Below, piece by piece: positions 8,369-16,280 of a stretch of 64,000 bases of DNA. The DNA comes from Micavibrio aeruginosavorus (GTDB taxonomy: Bacteria > Pseudomonadota > Alphaproteobacteria > Micavibrionales > Micavibrionaceae): assembly GCA_016432265.1 (NCBI GenBank), contig CP066681.1, positions 1,080,342 to 1,144,341 of the forward strand, read 5' to 3'. The notes under the pieces were generated by a model, which worked only from the letters and a program-made list of their open reading frames with translations, did not search any database and had not been told where the DNA came from. Both the position numbers and the translations under genes were made by a program. Position 1 is the first letter of the stretch, and every line of letters begins with the position of its first letter.

Positions 8369-10089
8369 GCGCTGCCCTTGCGGCTGTGCCCTTTAAAGAC
8401 GAATGGTTTCTTGCCTGTCGCTGCCTTCTTGGTTTTTCCCGCCGGCGCCCCGCTGCGCGGTTTTACGCCGAAGCTGCTGCGGTTGTTGCCTTCGTAGCCG
8501 TCGCCGCGCCCTTGGTAATAGTTACGGCCTTCGTTCCCGGCGTTATCGTTGTGTGGCGCGCGCTGTTCGCTACGGTCATGGCCGCGTTTTTCATGGCGGC
8601 GCGGGGCAGGGCGTTCATGCAGGTCGTTGCGGAATTCGCTGCGATATTCCTTGCGGCCCTCCTTATTGTTCCAGTGGCGGTCGGTCGGAGCGCGTTTAGT
8701 TTCCTTGTTCGGTGAATCGCGGAAGTCGCCGTTGCGGAACTTTTGCTTCTCGGAGCGTCCGGCGCCGCGGCTTTCGTAGCCTCCTTCATCGAAACTGTGC
8801 GGCTTGGCCTTGCGATTGTTGAATCCGGAAGCATTTCTGTAGTCGCGCTCGCCGCCGCGTTTGGGGCGTTGCCCGCGATTTTTTTGCCTGCCTTCTGAAC
8901 GTTCTTTACGCTCGGGCGCCGCGCCCGGGTTCAGGATGCGGTTGATGGCGTTCCACTTGCCCAGCTCCGAAGGGATGACGAAGCACATCGCGTTTCCTTC
9001 AGCGCCGTTTCTCGCGGTGCGGCCGATACGGTGGATGTAATCCTCAGCCACTTGCGGCAGGTCATAGTTGATGACGTGTTCTATGTGTGGAATGTCGAGG
9101 CCGCGCGCCGCCACGTCTGTGGCGATCAGGATGCGGGATTTCTGCTGACGGAACTCGCGCACGGCGCGGTCACGCTGCGCCTGACGCAATCCGCCATGGA
9201 TGACGATGCTGGGCAGGTTGTCGTTATGCAGGCGTTTGGCCAGACGTTCGGTGCCGTGCTGGGTTTTGACGAAAACCAGCACCGAGCCCTGACGAAGTTC
9301 CAGTTGGTCGATCAGGCCGCTGTATTTTTCCCCGTCGGAAATACGGATCATTTCATGCTTGATCTTGGGTGCGTTGACTGTCTCGGTGCTCACGGCCACG
9401 CGCTCCGGGTTGCTGAGATAACTGCGGGAAAGACGGATGATGCCTTCAGGGAACGTGGCTGAGAACAGCAAGGTCTGGCGTTGCTTCGGCAGATTTTTCA
9501 GAATTTCATCGATTTGTGGGGCAAAACCCATGTCGAGCATGCGATCCGCCTCATCGATAGCGATAAAGTTAGCCTTCGCCAGCAATTTGCCATTGCGGCG
9601 CAAATGGTCGTTGATGCGGCCCGGTGTGCCGATGATAATGCGCGGATTCTGGCGCAACTGATCAAATTGCTTACCCATGCTTTCCCCCCCGATCAGCAGG
9701 GCGGCCTTCAGGTCGCGCTGGCCATGGGTGAGTTTGCGCACGACATCGAGCGTTTGAGCGGCAAGCTCGCGCGTGGGGGCGAGCACCAGCGCCATCGCTT
9801 GCGAATTGTTCATCAGGTGCGCGATCATCGGGATCGAAAAGGCGGCGGTCTTGCCTGTGCCGGTCTGGGCCGAACCCAGAATGTCGCGGCCCTGAAGGGC
9901 GACGGGAATGGCCATTGCCTGAATTTTAGTGGGTGTTTCGTACTTCATTTTAACAAGCGCGGTATGGATGGCCGCAGGCAGGCTGAAATCGGCAAAACTG
10001 ATACCCACGGCCTTGGCAGATTCTGGCAGGTTATCAACAGAATTGTCCACAGGCAGGGGTGCCGCGGCGGGAGGGGAAGACATGTTCAT
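8344..10089 (-). CDS. DEAD-box ATP-dependent RNA helicase, RhlE/DeaD type
   Basis: 581 residues. The helicase core is complete: Q-motif region (FSLPAAIHTALVK), Walker A AQTGTGKT (residues 74-81), PTRELAAQ, DEAD at 179-182, SAT, and HRIGRTAR. It unwinds RNA during ribosome assembly or mRNA decay. From about residue 385 the chain becomes a long basic tail rich in Arg, Gly, Lys, Asn and Glu. This RG-rich, probably disordered region is typical of RhlE/SrmB/DeaD-type proteins and binds RNA. The long leader upstream contains a hairpin and may serve autoregulation. The neighbouring beta-CASP nuclease, encoded convergently, also acts on RNA. Confidence 0.93.
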   Translation of the reverse strand: MNMSSPPAAAPLPVDNSVDNLPESAKAVGISFADFSLPAAIHTALVKMKYETPTKIQAMAIPVALQGRDILGSAQTGTGKTAAFSIPMIAHLMNNSQAMALVLAPTRELAAQTLDVVRKLTHGQRDLKAALLIGGESMGKQFDQLRQNPRIIIGTPGRINDHLRRNGKLLAKANFIAIDEADRMLDMGFAPQIDEILKNLPKQRQTLLFSATFPEGIIRLSRSYLSNPERVAVSTETVNAPKIKHEMIRISDGEKYSGLIDQLELRQGSVLVFVKTQHGTERLAKRLHNDNLPSIVIHGGLRQAQRDRAVREFRQQKSRILIATDVAARGLDIPHIEHVINYDLPQVAEDYIHRIGRTARNGAEGNAMCFVIPSELGKWNAINRILNPGAAPERKERSEGRQKNRGQRPKRGGERDYRNASGFNNRKAKPHSFDEGGYESRGAGRSEKQKFRNGDFRDSPNKETKRAPTDRHWNNKEGRKEYRSEFRNDLHERPAPRRHEKRGHDRSEQRAPHNDNAGNEGRNYYQGRGDGYEGNNRSSFGVKPRSGAPAGKTKKAATGKKPFVFKGHSRKGSAQRSASSR

Positions 10090-10347
10090 AGAAGGTCTAC
10101 TTTCAAAACAAAGGGTTACCCACGCACTGACTTGTCCAGTGCGCTTTCAGGGTTTCGCAGGCGGTTGATGCCGGAAACCATTTAACCCTTTGACTTTAAA
10201 GGAAAGTTGCCGAGATCGCGGGCGGCACGTCTGGATTACCAATAAAAGCGAGGTAATGCGCGGCCCTAAAACCATTATGCTGGCGCTATTAACCACAGAG
10301 CTGTGGATAAAGTCAAGGCAAATCAGACTCTGTAAATTAAGAGACGA

Positions 10348-10431
10348 GCTTATCATCCTTTTATTGACGGCAACAAGCGTACGGCGCTGGCTGCTGGTGA
10401 TTTATCTGAAGACGAGCTGGCGGCGCGGTAA
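10348..10431 (+). pseudogene. Remnant of a death-on-curing (Doc/Fic) toxin gene
   Basis: Translated in one frame the stretch reads AYHPFIDGNKRTALAA followed directly by GDLSEDELAAR and a TAA stop. HPFIDGNKRTA is the Fic/Doc catalytic motif (HPFxDGNKRxA). LAAGDLSEDELAA matches the last helix of Doc proteins, which in intact proteins lies some 30 residues further on. The middle part is therefore deleted in frame. The reading frame is closed upstream by a TAA at 10333-10335, and I find no start, no N-terminal Doc sequence and no phd antitoxin. This is a dead fragment. Confidence 0.75.
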
Positions 10432-10437
10432 TTTTTT

Positions 10438-10473
10438 ACCACGAAGACATAAAGAACACGAAGAAACACAAAG
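10438..10473 (+). repeat. Degenerate CACGAAG-type short tandem repeat
   Basis: The stretch reads as imperfect copies of a 7-11 base unit: ACCACGAAGACATAAAG, AACACGAAG, AAACACAAAG. Sequences of this kind recur in intergenic DNA of many unrelated bacteria, often near accessory genes. Here it begins seven bases after the stop codon of the Doc remnant. Confidence 0.5.
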
Positions 10474-10640
10474 TTTTGTCATCTCGGCGCAGGTCAGCAT
10501 CAGCCAGTGGTGCAGTTTTGATCAGGAAGGAGGTGTCAGTCACGCTGGATCATTCCTCATAGCCTTTTGTGAGTGGGCTGTTAAGCAATCTCGCTATATG
10601 TTAAAGTCTATGGATATATCTATTAATTGGAGGATGCAGT

Positions 10641-11138
10641 ATGAAATTCTTTAGTTTTATATTTTCTTCTGTTTTTTTGCTTCCGACTATGGCTCTGGCG
10701 GTTCCGGCTGTAACTCTTGAACAGGCACGGGCCATTGCTCTTTCTCAAGAACCAGGTGAGGTGATTGAAGTCGACAAAAAATCCTTTTCCTCAGGCACGG
10801 TCTATGAATTTGAAATCCGCAAGGATGACGGCACGGTGATGGAAATTGAAGTCGACGGCGGTAGCGGCGCTATCATTGAACGCAAAATCGATAGGCTGGG
10901 CCCCGACGCCAAGTTGCCTGACGCGCTCGTTTCTCAGGCGCAGGCTGAAGATGCGGCGAAGAAAAAGATTGTCGAAATGAAAGGAAATGGCGCGCGTCCG
11001 GCCATTAAGGAAGTCAAATATACTTTATCGGATGGGAAAACCGCCTACGAGATTGATGTTAAGGAAGGGTTTACTGAGTATGTCGTGTTCGTTGATGCGA
11101 CGACCGGAACTGTTCTATCAGCAGAAAAAGAAGATTAG
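10641..11138 (+). CDS. Exported PepSY-domain protein
   Basis: 165 residues with a clear signal peptide (MKFFSFIFSSVFLLPTMALA, cleavage probably after ALA) and a good ribosome site GGAGG. Two PepSY-like units follow: VTLEQARAIALSQEPGEVIE with the strand pair YEFEIRKDDGTVMEIEV, then QAQAEDAAKKKIVEMKG with YEIDVKEGF and ATTGTVLSAE. It is a shorter paralogue of the protein at 5407 and is presumably periplasmic. PepSY proteins are thought to bind and restrain proteases or envelope factors; no partner lies beside it. The gene sits between two decayed copies of a dispersed repeat, so it may have been gained or moved. Confidence 0.85.
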   Translation: MKFFSFIFSSVFLLPTMALAVPAVTLEQARAIALSQEPGEVIEVDKKSFSSGTVYEFEIRKDDGTVMEIEVDGGSGAIIERKIDRLGPDAKLPDALVSQAQAEDAAKKKIVEMKGNGARPAIKEVKYTLSDGKTAYEIDVKEGFTEYVVFVDATTGTVLSAEKED

Positions 11139-11151
11139 CTCTGGAACTTGA

Positions 11152-11182
11152 TCTTATCCCGGCACAGGCCGGTATCCAGTCT
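11152..11182 (+). repeat. Copy of a dispersed palindromic intergenic element
   Basis: TCCCGGCACAGGCCGGTATCCAG belongs to the widespread GTCATCCCGGCGnAGGCCGGGATCCAG-type palindromic element found between genes in many proteobacteria. A more decayed copy lies at about 10477-10506 on the other side of the PepSY gene. It could also act as a weak hairpin terminator for that gene. Confidence 0.45.
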
Positions 11183-11217
11183 ATTTAAATCGTAGGGTCA
11201 TAGAGGATGTAAAGTCT

Positions 11218-11931
11218 CTACAACCTTGGCACGGGTGGATCAAATCTCATGCCATTTTGGGGAATCAAAAAATACCCTCCGAATTGTGGTAATGCATAGC
11301 CGCGCTCGGCCTTTCTAAGATCAACAATTTTCTGTCCAGACTCATCTGTATCCCGCGCTTTCGTATTCCCTGGTTTGTGAGTCCAAAACAGATTACCTTG
11401 ATCGTCTGCATCCAGCCGATACCAATGAAACCCACCCATAAAAAACACCCCCGGCCTTACAAAAAGCGCTGCTAGATAATACCCTTCCGGCACTTTTTCA
11501 TTCTTATCAATGGGAATTAATCCGTCCTGAACCGCTCCCGCTCTTATGGAGCCGCGTGATGTAAATAAAATAGGAAAAAGCTTATGTCGAAGCTGTTCTC
11601 CTTCGGATATCTTTCCATTTATGCCGGGTACTGGGAATGAGTACTTGTCTTCCGATATTCGATTATTAACAACGTAGGCATAGCAGTTTGAATGGATCTG
11701 AATGGATTTTCGTATATTTTTTTTGTCCGTATGCAAATCATTCCACAAAGCGGGATTAAAGCGTGGTGCTGCCTGAGCATATTTCACTCGATCTATTTCG
11801 GGCATATCTTCAACTGTATCTGGGTTGTTAATAGCGTGGATTGTCCATCCGCCTGCTGCAAGAGCAAAGCTGGCCGCCAATCCATAAGTGATTATTTTAT
11901 AATTAAGTGTTCTTTTTCCGCCCGTATTCAA
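11218..11931 (-). CDS. Membrane-anchored protein with conserved Cys/His motifs, function unknown
   Basis: 237 residues. It begins with TTG at 11931, and the TTG overlaps the rimO stop (TTGA), so it is probably translationally coupled to rimO. A single hydrophobic segment (about residues 12-30, [17 protein letters not shown]) is a signal anchor or signal peptide. The body holds NCYAYVVNN, then [34 protein letters not shown] and YFLIPQ. A Cys in a short helix followed much later by a His in a strand (HWYR) and a downstream polar residue recalls papain-like or CHAP-like cysteine hydrolases. I have no proof of activity. The family occurs as small uncharacterised proteins in several phyla. Confidence 0.7.
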   Translation of the reverse strand: MNTGGKRTLNYKIITYGLAASFALAAGGWTIHAINNPDTVEDMPEIDRVKYAQAAPRFNPALWNDLHTDKKNIRKSIQIHSNCYAYVVNNRISEDKYSFPVPGINGKISEGEQLRHKLFPILFTSRGSIRAGAVQDGLIPIDKNEKVPEGYYLAALFVRPGVFFMGGFHWYRLDADDQGNLFWTHKPGNTKARDTDESGQKIVDLRKAERGYALPQFGGYFLIPQNGMRFDPPVPRL

Positions 11932-13277
11932 ACCACAACCCCAAACAAATCATATTCATCCGCGTCTTCAACTAACACGTTGACGATATCGCCTTGTTTG
12001 ACGCTTGCGGGAACATCGCGTAGATAGACTTTTCCGTCGATCTCGGGGGCGTCGCCTTGTGATCGTCCATCGGCGCCGCCTTCGCCGTCGGCCACATCGA
12101 TGATCACAGGAATGGTGCGCCCGACCTTGCGTTGCTGGCGGGCGAGGCTGATTTCTTGCTGGGCTTCCATGAAACGCTGATAGCGTTCTTCCTTGATTTC
12201 TTCGGGTACAGCGCCTTCGAGTTCATTAGCGACGGCACCTGCGACGGCTTCGTATTTGAAGCAACCGGCGCGATCGATCTGCGCGTCCTTGATCCAGTCG
12301 AGCAATATCTGGAAATCTTCCTCGGTTTCTCCGGGGAAGCCGACGATGAAGGTCGAGCGGATGGTGAGGTCAGGGCAGATTTCGCGCCATTTTTTAATGC
12401 GCTCTGTGACCTTTTCAACATTACCCGGGCGCTTCATAGCCTTCAGTACTTTCGGACTGGCGTGCTGGAACGGAATATCAAGATAGGGCAGAATTTTGCC
12501 TTCGGCCATCAGCGGGATCACGTCATCCACATGCGGGTAGGGGTAAACGTAGTGCATGCGCACCCATACGCCGAGTGAGCCCAGTGCTTCGGCGAGATCA
12601 TAGAACTTCGCCTTGATGACTTTATCTTTCCATTTGCTTTCGGCGTATTTGATGTCAACGCCGTAAGCGGATGTATCCTGCGAGATGACGAGGATTTCCT
12701 TCACGCCCGCCTTTACCAGATTTTCAGCCTCATACATGATGTGGTTGGCCGGGCGGCTAACCAGGTCGCCACGCAGGGAGGGGATGATGCAAAACGTGCA
12801 GCGGTTGTTGCAACCCTCCGAAATTTTCAAATAAGCGTAATGGCGCGGGGTCAGGCGCAGGCCCTCGGGCGGCACCAGATCGACATACGGGTCATGCACG
12901 GGCGGCACGACGTCATGCACAGCGTTGACCACCTGTTCGTATTGCTGCGGGCCGGTGACGGCCAGCACTTTGGAGTGCACGGATGTAATTTGTTCGGGTT
13001 CTGCCCCCATGCAGCCGGTGACGATCACCTTGCCATTGGATTCGATAGCTTCGCCAATCGCCTCAAGGGACTCGGCCTTGGCAGAATCGAGGAAGCCGCA
13101 GGTATTGACGATCACAACGTCAGCACCGTCGTAACTACCTGAAATCTCATAACCTTCGGAGCGGAGCTGGGAAAGGATGCGTTCAGAATCGACCAGCGCC
13201 TTGGGGCAGCCGAGGCTAACCATGCCCACTTTAGGGGTTTTGAGGGTTTTTTTGGCGTTGATGTTCGATGCGCTCAT
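11928..13277 (-). CDS. rimO: Ribosomal protein S12 methylthiotransferase RimO
   Basis: 449 residues, family-typical. RimO is a radical-SAM enzyme that adds a methylthio group to the conserved aspartate of ribosomal protein S12. The N-terminal UPF0004 domain supplies three cysteines for one 4Fe-4S cluster ([29 protein letters not shown]). The radical-SAM domain has [15 protein letters not shown] (CxxxCxxC). The C-terminus is a TRAM domain ([20 protein letters not shown]). The start has AAGGAA upstream. It is part of a minus-strand gene run and overlaps the next gene by four bases. Confidence 0.96.
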   Translation of the reverse strand: MSASNINAKKTLKTPKVGMVSLGCPKALVDSERILSQLRSEGYEISGSYDGADVVIVNTCGFLDSAKAESLEAIGEAIESNGKVIVTGCMGAEPEQITSVHSKVLAVTGPQQYEQVVNAVHDVVPPVHDPYVDLVPPEGLRLTPRHYAYLKISEGCNNRCTFCIIPSLRGDLVSRPANHIMYEAENLVKAGVKEILVISQDTSAYGVDIKYAESKWKDKVIKAKFYDLAEALGSLGVWVRMHYVYPYPHVDDVIPLMAEGKILPYLDIPFQHASPKVLKAMKRPGNVEKVTERIKKWREICPDLTIRSTFIVGFPGETEEDFQILLDWIKDAQIDRAGCFKYEAVAGAVANELEGAVPEEIKEERYQRFMEAQQEISLARQQRKVGRTIPVIIDVADGEGGADGRSQGDAPEIDGKVYLRDVPASVKQGDIVNVLVEDADEYDLFGVVV

Positions 13278-13341
13278 CTCAAAGGTTCCTTTTCGCGCGG
13301 TTTTATACTCTGAAAAGGCTCAAAAAGCGAGTTTTTTCATA

Positions 13342-14061
13342 TTACGGCAGGGGCGATGCCACAGGCGCTGCGCAGACTATCAGCGGCTGAATGGGGAGAA
13401 CCTGTTTCAGCAGGCTTTCATATTGCCGGGCCTCCTTGCAATCGCTCATCAGGGTTTGGCGCAGATGAATCTGTTGCATGATTTCCGGCGGGCGGGCGGC
13501 AATGAAACTTTGCAGGTCTTGTATATCGCGTCTTTTCTCAAAGTAATGATGCACGATTTCGGCCTGCTGCTCGATGTTGTAGGAAGGAAAGGGGGTGTCT
13601 GGATTGAGTGTAAAATCATACTCCAGATCACTTTTGATGTTAGGGCGGCCAAAACGCTGATATTGCCAGACGTGAGTGAGCTCGTGAACAAAAACACCTG
13701 CGTGGTCTTTGTAGCGGGGCAAGGTTTCTATCCATGAGGGATGGCGGGCATAGCCGTAATCGTCACGGTGAGGAGCCATGTTGGGGCCAAGGTAGATATT
13801 GTTGCCGTGGGTCAGTGCTATAGCGCTGCTGTTGAATATCCTATTAATCGGCAGGCGCTGAAAGACGAGAACCTTGTCGTACGAGAGGCTGTCGCCGAAA
13901 ATGGGCCGAGCCATAGCAACTTCATCAACCGTCATCTTGCGACAGGTCGGGTCGACTGTGCAGATCAGGGGCCCTGTATCGGCGACGTGATCAACCATCA
14001 TCGCTCCGGCGACCGACCAGGCGAAAATACGCGCTAGACGGTGTGCGGTCTTCTTGTTCAT
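13342..14061 (-). CDS. Zincin-like (HExxH) protein of the vgr-related type, copy 2
   Basis: 239 residues from the ATG at 14061, which overlaps the stop of the upstream paralogue as ATGA; this coupling decides the start. An N-terminal hydrophobic segment (RIFAWSVAGAMMV) is followed by ICTVDPTCRKMT, then FGDSLSYDKVLVFQRL, a GNNIYLGP strand, and HELTHVWQYQRFG with the HExxH zinc-peptidase motif. Downstream NIEQQAEIVHHYF may supply a third ligand (Glu). Similar small proteins are common in alphaproteobacteria and are often labelled vgr-related. Their substrates are unknown. Probably periplasmic or membrane-tethered. Confidence 0.75.
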   Translation of the reverse strand: MNKKTAHRLARIFAWSVAGAMMVDHVADTGPLICTVDPTCRKMTVDEVAMARPIFGDSLSYDKVLVFQRLPINRIFNSSAIALTHGNNIYLGPNMAPHRDDYGYARHPSWIETLPRYKDHAGVFVHELTHVWQYQRFGRPNIKSDLEYDFTLNPDTPFPSYNIEQQAEIVHHYFEKRRDIQDLQSFIAARPPEIMQQIHLRQTLMSDCKEARQYESLLKQVLPIQPLIVCAAPVASPLP

Positions 14062-14900
14062 GGGAACGATGGAAGGGTAAAGGGTTGCGAGAGTTGTTCG
14101 AAAGATCCCGGCCACAACTGGCGACTCTCCAGATGGAATCCCTGAGGCGGTTGCGCAGAGGAATTGATTCCGGATTTTTTTGAATCCGGGCGGCATAATT
14201 CTTCGGGCAGGATAGGAAAATAGACGCCGAGCTTTTTCTCATAGTCGGCGAGTTCCTTGCATTGCTCCTTGATCCACTTGTCACCCATCGTATAGACGCG
14301 GTACAACGCCTGGCCGTTCTCCGGCTTGTAGGTGGTCATGTCTATGAATTCCTGCCGTTTGGAGAAGTAGTCTTCCATCATTTTCGCTTGTTGCTCGAGA
14401 TTGTACTCATCAAAGGCCAGCGGAGCGTGAATGGAGTATTCGTAGGCGGCGGCATAGTTGAAGCGGTGTTTGACCAACTCGCTGAGCGCCATTTTTTGCA
14501 CGTTATATCCACCCTGCCACTGCGCTACGTGGGTCAGTTCGTGGATCAGCAGTTTTTGGGTTTCCGGCCCTTCCTGCGCGTAATCGCGCAGGCGGCGGCT
14601 TTCAGCCACCATGTAAATATTACCGTTCGGTGCGATGGCGGCATAAGTTTGCCCCAGAAAACCCATAAAAGGCCTGTTGAAGACCTTGATCTTGTTATAG
14701 TCGATGGTCCAACCGAAATATTGCCGGGCGAGGGCGATTTCGCCCTTGGTCAACTGACGGCAGCCGGGGTCGGTGGTGCAGAGCCAGTTATTGCCTTCCT
14801 TACGGTCAAAGAGGCTGTAGCCTGTCCATTCGAGATGTACGGCTGCGGCAAAGGCAAGAGAGAGGGCAGAGGCAATAAAAAGCCTCTTCTTATTTTTCAT
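14058..14900 (-). CDS. Zincin-like (HExxH) protein of the vgr-related type, copy 1
   Basis: 280 residues from the ATG at 14900 (AGGGAT upstream); upstream in-frame codons add a poorly composed extension. It starts with a signal anchor (RLFIASALSLAFAAAVHL). It then shows the same plan as the next gene: LCTTDPGCRQLTKGEIALAR, FGWTIDYNKIKVFNR, a GNIYMVAES strand, IHELTHVAQWQGG (HExxH) and NLEQQAKMMEDYF. The two genes are a tandem duplication and probably one transcript. The shared C-x5-C at the N-terminal side could form a disulfide outside the cytoplasm. Peptidase activity is an inference from the motif. Confidence 0.75.
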   Translation of the reverse strand: MKNKKRLFIASALSLAFAAAVHLEWTGYSLFDRKEGNNWLCTTDPGCRQLTKGEIALARQYFGWTIDYNKIKVFNRPFMGFLGQTYAAIAPNGNIYMVAESRRLRDYAQEGPETQKLLIHELTHVAQWQGGYNVQKMALSELVKHRFNYAAAYEYSIHAPLAFDEYNLEQQAKMMEDYFSKRQEFIDMTTYKPENGQALYRVYTMGDKWIKEQCKELADYEKKLGVYFPILPEELCRPDSKKSGINSSAQPPQGFHLESRQLWPGSFEQLSQPFTLPSFP

Positions 14901-14968
14901 ATCCCTGTTACTCGTTGTTCTTATTTTATCGGTTGATAATAAAGAGACAGGGGATGAGGTCAAACAGA

Positions 14969-15217
14969 TTATTCGGAAGGGGGATTTTTTGCGGTGCAGC
15001 GTTGCTGACAGGCCTGTTTGCGGGTCTTCATCTCATCCGTCAAACGGCAAATCATGTTGCTGCCTGTGTGGGTGAAGACGAAAGGGAAGAGACCGTGGAT
15101 CATGACAATGACCCCGGCGGCGATCAGGGTGCTGCCGGCTTTGATAGTAAAGACCAGGTGCTCGATATAGCTTTCATTGGCATCGTGCAGATGTTTTGTG
15201 AAGAAGGATTCGCTCAT
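14969..15217 (-). CDS. DUF6356 family small membrane protein
   Basis: 82 residues from the ATG at 15217 (MSESFFTKHLHDANESY). The pattern of a polar N-terminus with ESYIEHLVF, one or two membrane segments (GSTLIAAGVIVMIHGLFPFVF) and THTGSNMICRL is that of the DUF6356 family, common in alphaproteobacteria. It is likely an inner-membrane protein with an amphipathic start. No function is known. The longer reading from 15256 adds 13 residues that are not family-like. Confidence 0.75.
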   Translation of the reverse strand: MSESFFTKHLHDANESYIEHLVFTIKAGSTLIAAGVIVMIHGLFPFVFTHTGSNMICRLTDEMKTRKQACQQRCTAKNPPSE

Positions 15218-15252
15218 AAGGTGGATATTACTCAAAGCGCGGATTAAAAAAA

Positions 15253-16206
15253 TCACAAATATGTGATGCGAGGCAGCATGGGATGTTGTTGGCTACGGCT
15301 TTGTGGATGCTGTGCAAACTCGTCAATGCGCCTGTTTACTTCATTGTTCAGCGGGTCGAATATTTTTTCTTTCAGTTCTGCGAGCTTATCATAGTTAATC
15401 CCGATTCTTTCTAGTCGATTGCTATTATCACGGTCGTGCTGACGCAACTCATCACTGAATTCAACGTACTTGATAACATTGACCATGTTCTGGTAACGGG
15501 TGAGTTGATCATAAGACATGCTGCTTGGATCTGGCGCTGTCTGCAGGGCGGCAACAGCCTCTTGGCCTGCGGAGAAAGCCAGGCCAATTTTCTCATTATT
15601 GTTTCTTTCTGTATCAATGCCTGACATTTGTGCGCCATATGTGGCGTTATATGTACCATCATCCATTAGGGATATGTTCTGAATGGCTATCCGAATAAGA
15701 TTGACTTTCATAAGTTTGTCGAAGTCTGTTGCCGGAGTCTGGGCCTGAATCTCGGGCAGTGCCTGATATGCGGTATCTCTGATAAGGCGAGCCAGTTGTG
15801 CCGGCTGCATACCAATCAGGTATGCATTCTTGATATCGCCCTTTAGACTATCAAGGACAAACCCGATACCATCAAATTTTCCGAGGGCTGTTGTTGCCGT
15901 TGCATATTTATCTAAAAAGAAACGTGCTTCTCTTTGCATTGTTGCGGCGTTTTTGTCGAGGGCGGGTTCTGCTGCAGAATTCTGTGGAACGGTTTGAGCG
16001 GGTGGATGCATTTCATCCTTGTTCTCACTATGAGGAAGAGAGCTTGTTTTAAACGGGTTCGATATGATGCCGCCATGCAGGGTGGGGGTGTTGTCTGTCC
16101 GGTTGGGTTTGTTTTCATCGTCCGCACCCAGTAATTGTACACTCGCAAATAGGACGCCTAATGAAGCTGATCCCGCTGCAAGCCATGCCTTCCAGTTCTT
16201 TGCCAT
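15253..16206 (-). CDS. Exported or membrane-anchored protein, unrecognised
   Basis: 317 residues, start preceded by GGTGAG. A positively charged start and a hydrophobic stretch (WLAAGSASLGVLFASVQLLG, about residues 8-27) indicate a signal peptide or anchor. A low-complexity Asn/Pro/Thr-rich linker follows to about residue 85. The rest is a mostly helical domain rich in Ala, Gln, Asp and Asn (REARFFLDKYATATTALGKF; LGFAS-type helices; NEVNRRIDEFAQHPQSRSQQ). I recognise no family or catalytic motif. It heads the minus-strand run that includes DUF6356, the zincin pair and rimO. Confidence 0.7.
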   Translation of the reverse strand: MAKNWKAWLAAGSASLGVLFASVQLLGADDENKPNRTDNTPTLHGGIISNPFKTSSLPHSENKDEMHPPAQTVPQNSAAEPALDKNAATMQREARFFLDKYATATTALGKFDGIGFVLDSLKGDIKNAYLIGMQPAQLARLIRDTAYQALPEIQAQTPATDFDKLMKVNLIRIAIQNISLMDDGTYNATYGAQMSGIDTERNNNEKIGLAFSAGQEAVAALQTAPDPSSMSYDQLTRYQNMVNVIKYVEFSDELRQHDRDNSNRLERIGINYDKLAELKEKIFDPLNNEVNRRIDEFAQHPQSRSQQHPMLPRITYL

Positions 16207-16280
16207 GTTATCTCACCATTGTGCTAAAACATGGTACTAACAAAGTATTATTATGTCATTAACGTGAGTTGACTGGAAGA

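Larger units (their letters stand above)
10090..10640. other. 551-bp region without an intact gene: helicase leader, Doc remnant, repeat
   Basis: A plus-strand frame of 154 codons spans much of this stretch but has no recognisable composition and no family look, so I do not call it. On the minus strand, the leader of the helicase mRNA holds a perfect 7-bp hairpin (CGCACTG 10123-10129, CAGTGCG 10137-10143). Then come a Doc toxin remnant (10348-10431), a CACGAAG-type repeat (10438-10473) and a decayed copy of a dispersed element (about 10477-10506), before the ribosome site GGAGG of the PepSY gene. Confidence 0.6.

Noticed and set aside
10190-10654. 154-codon plus-strand frame before the PepSY gene
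   Set aside because: It runs out of frame across the Doc remnant and the repeat, has no ribosome site and no family look, and overlaps the next gene.
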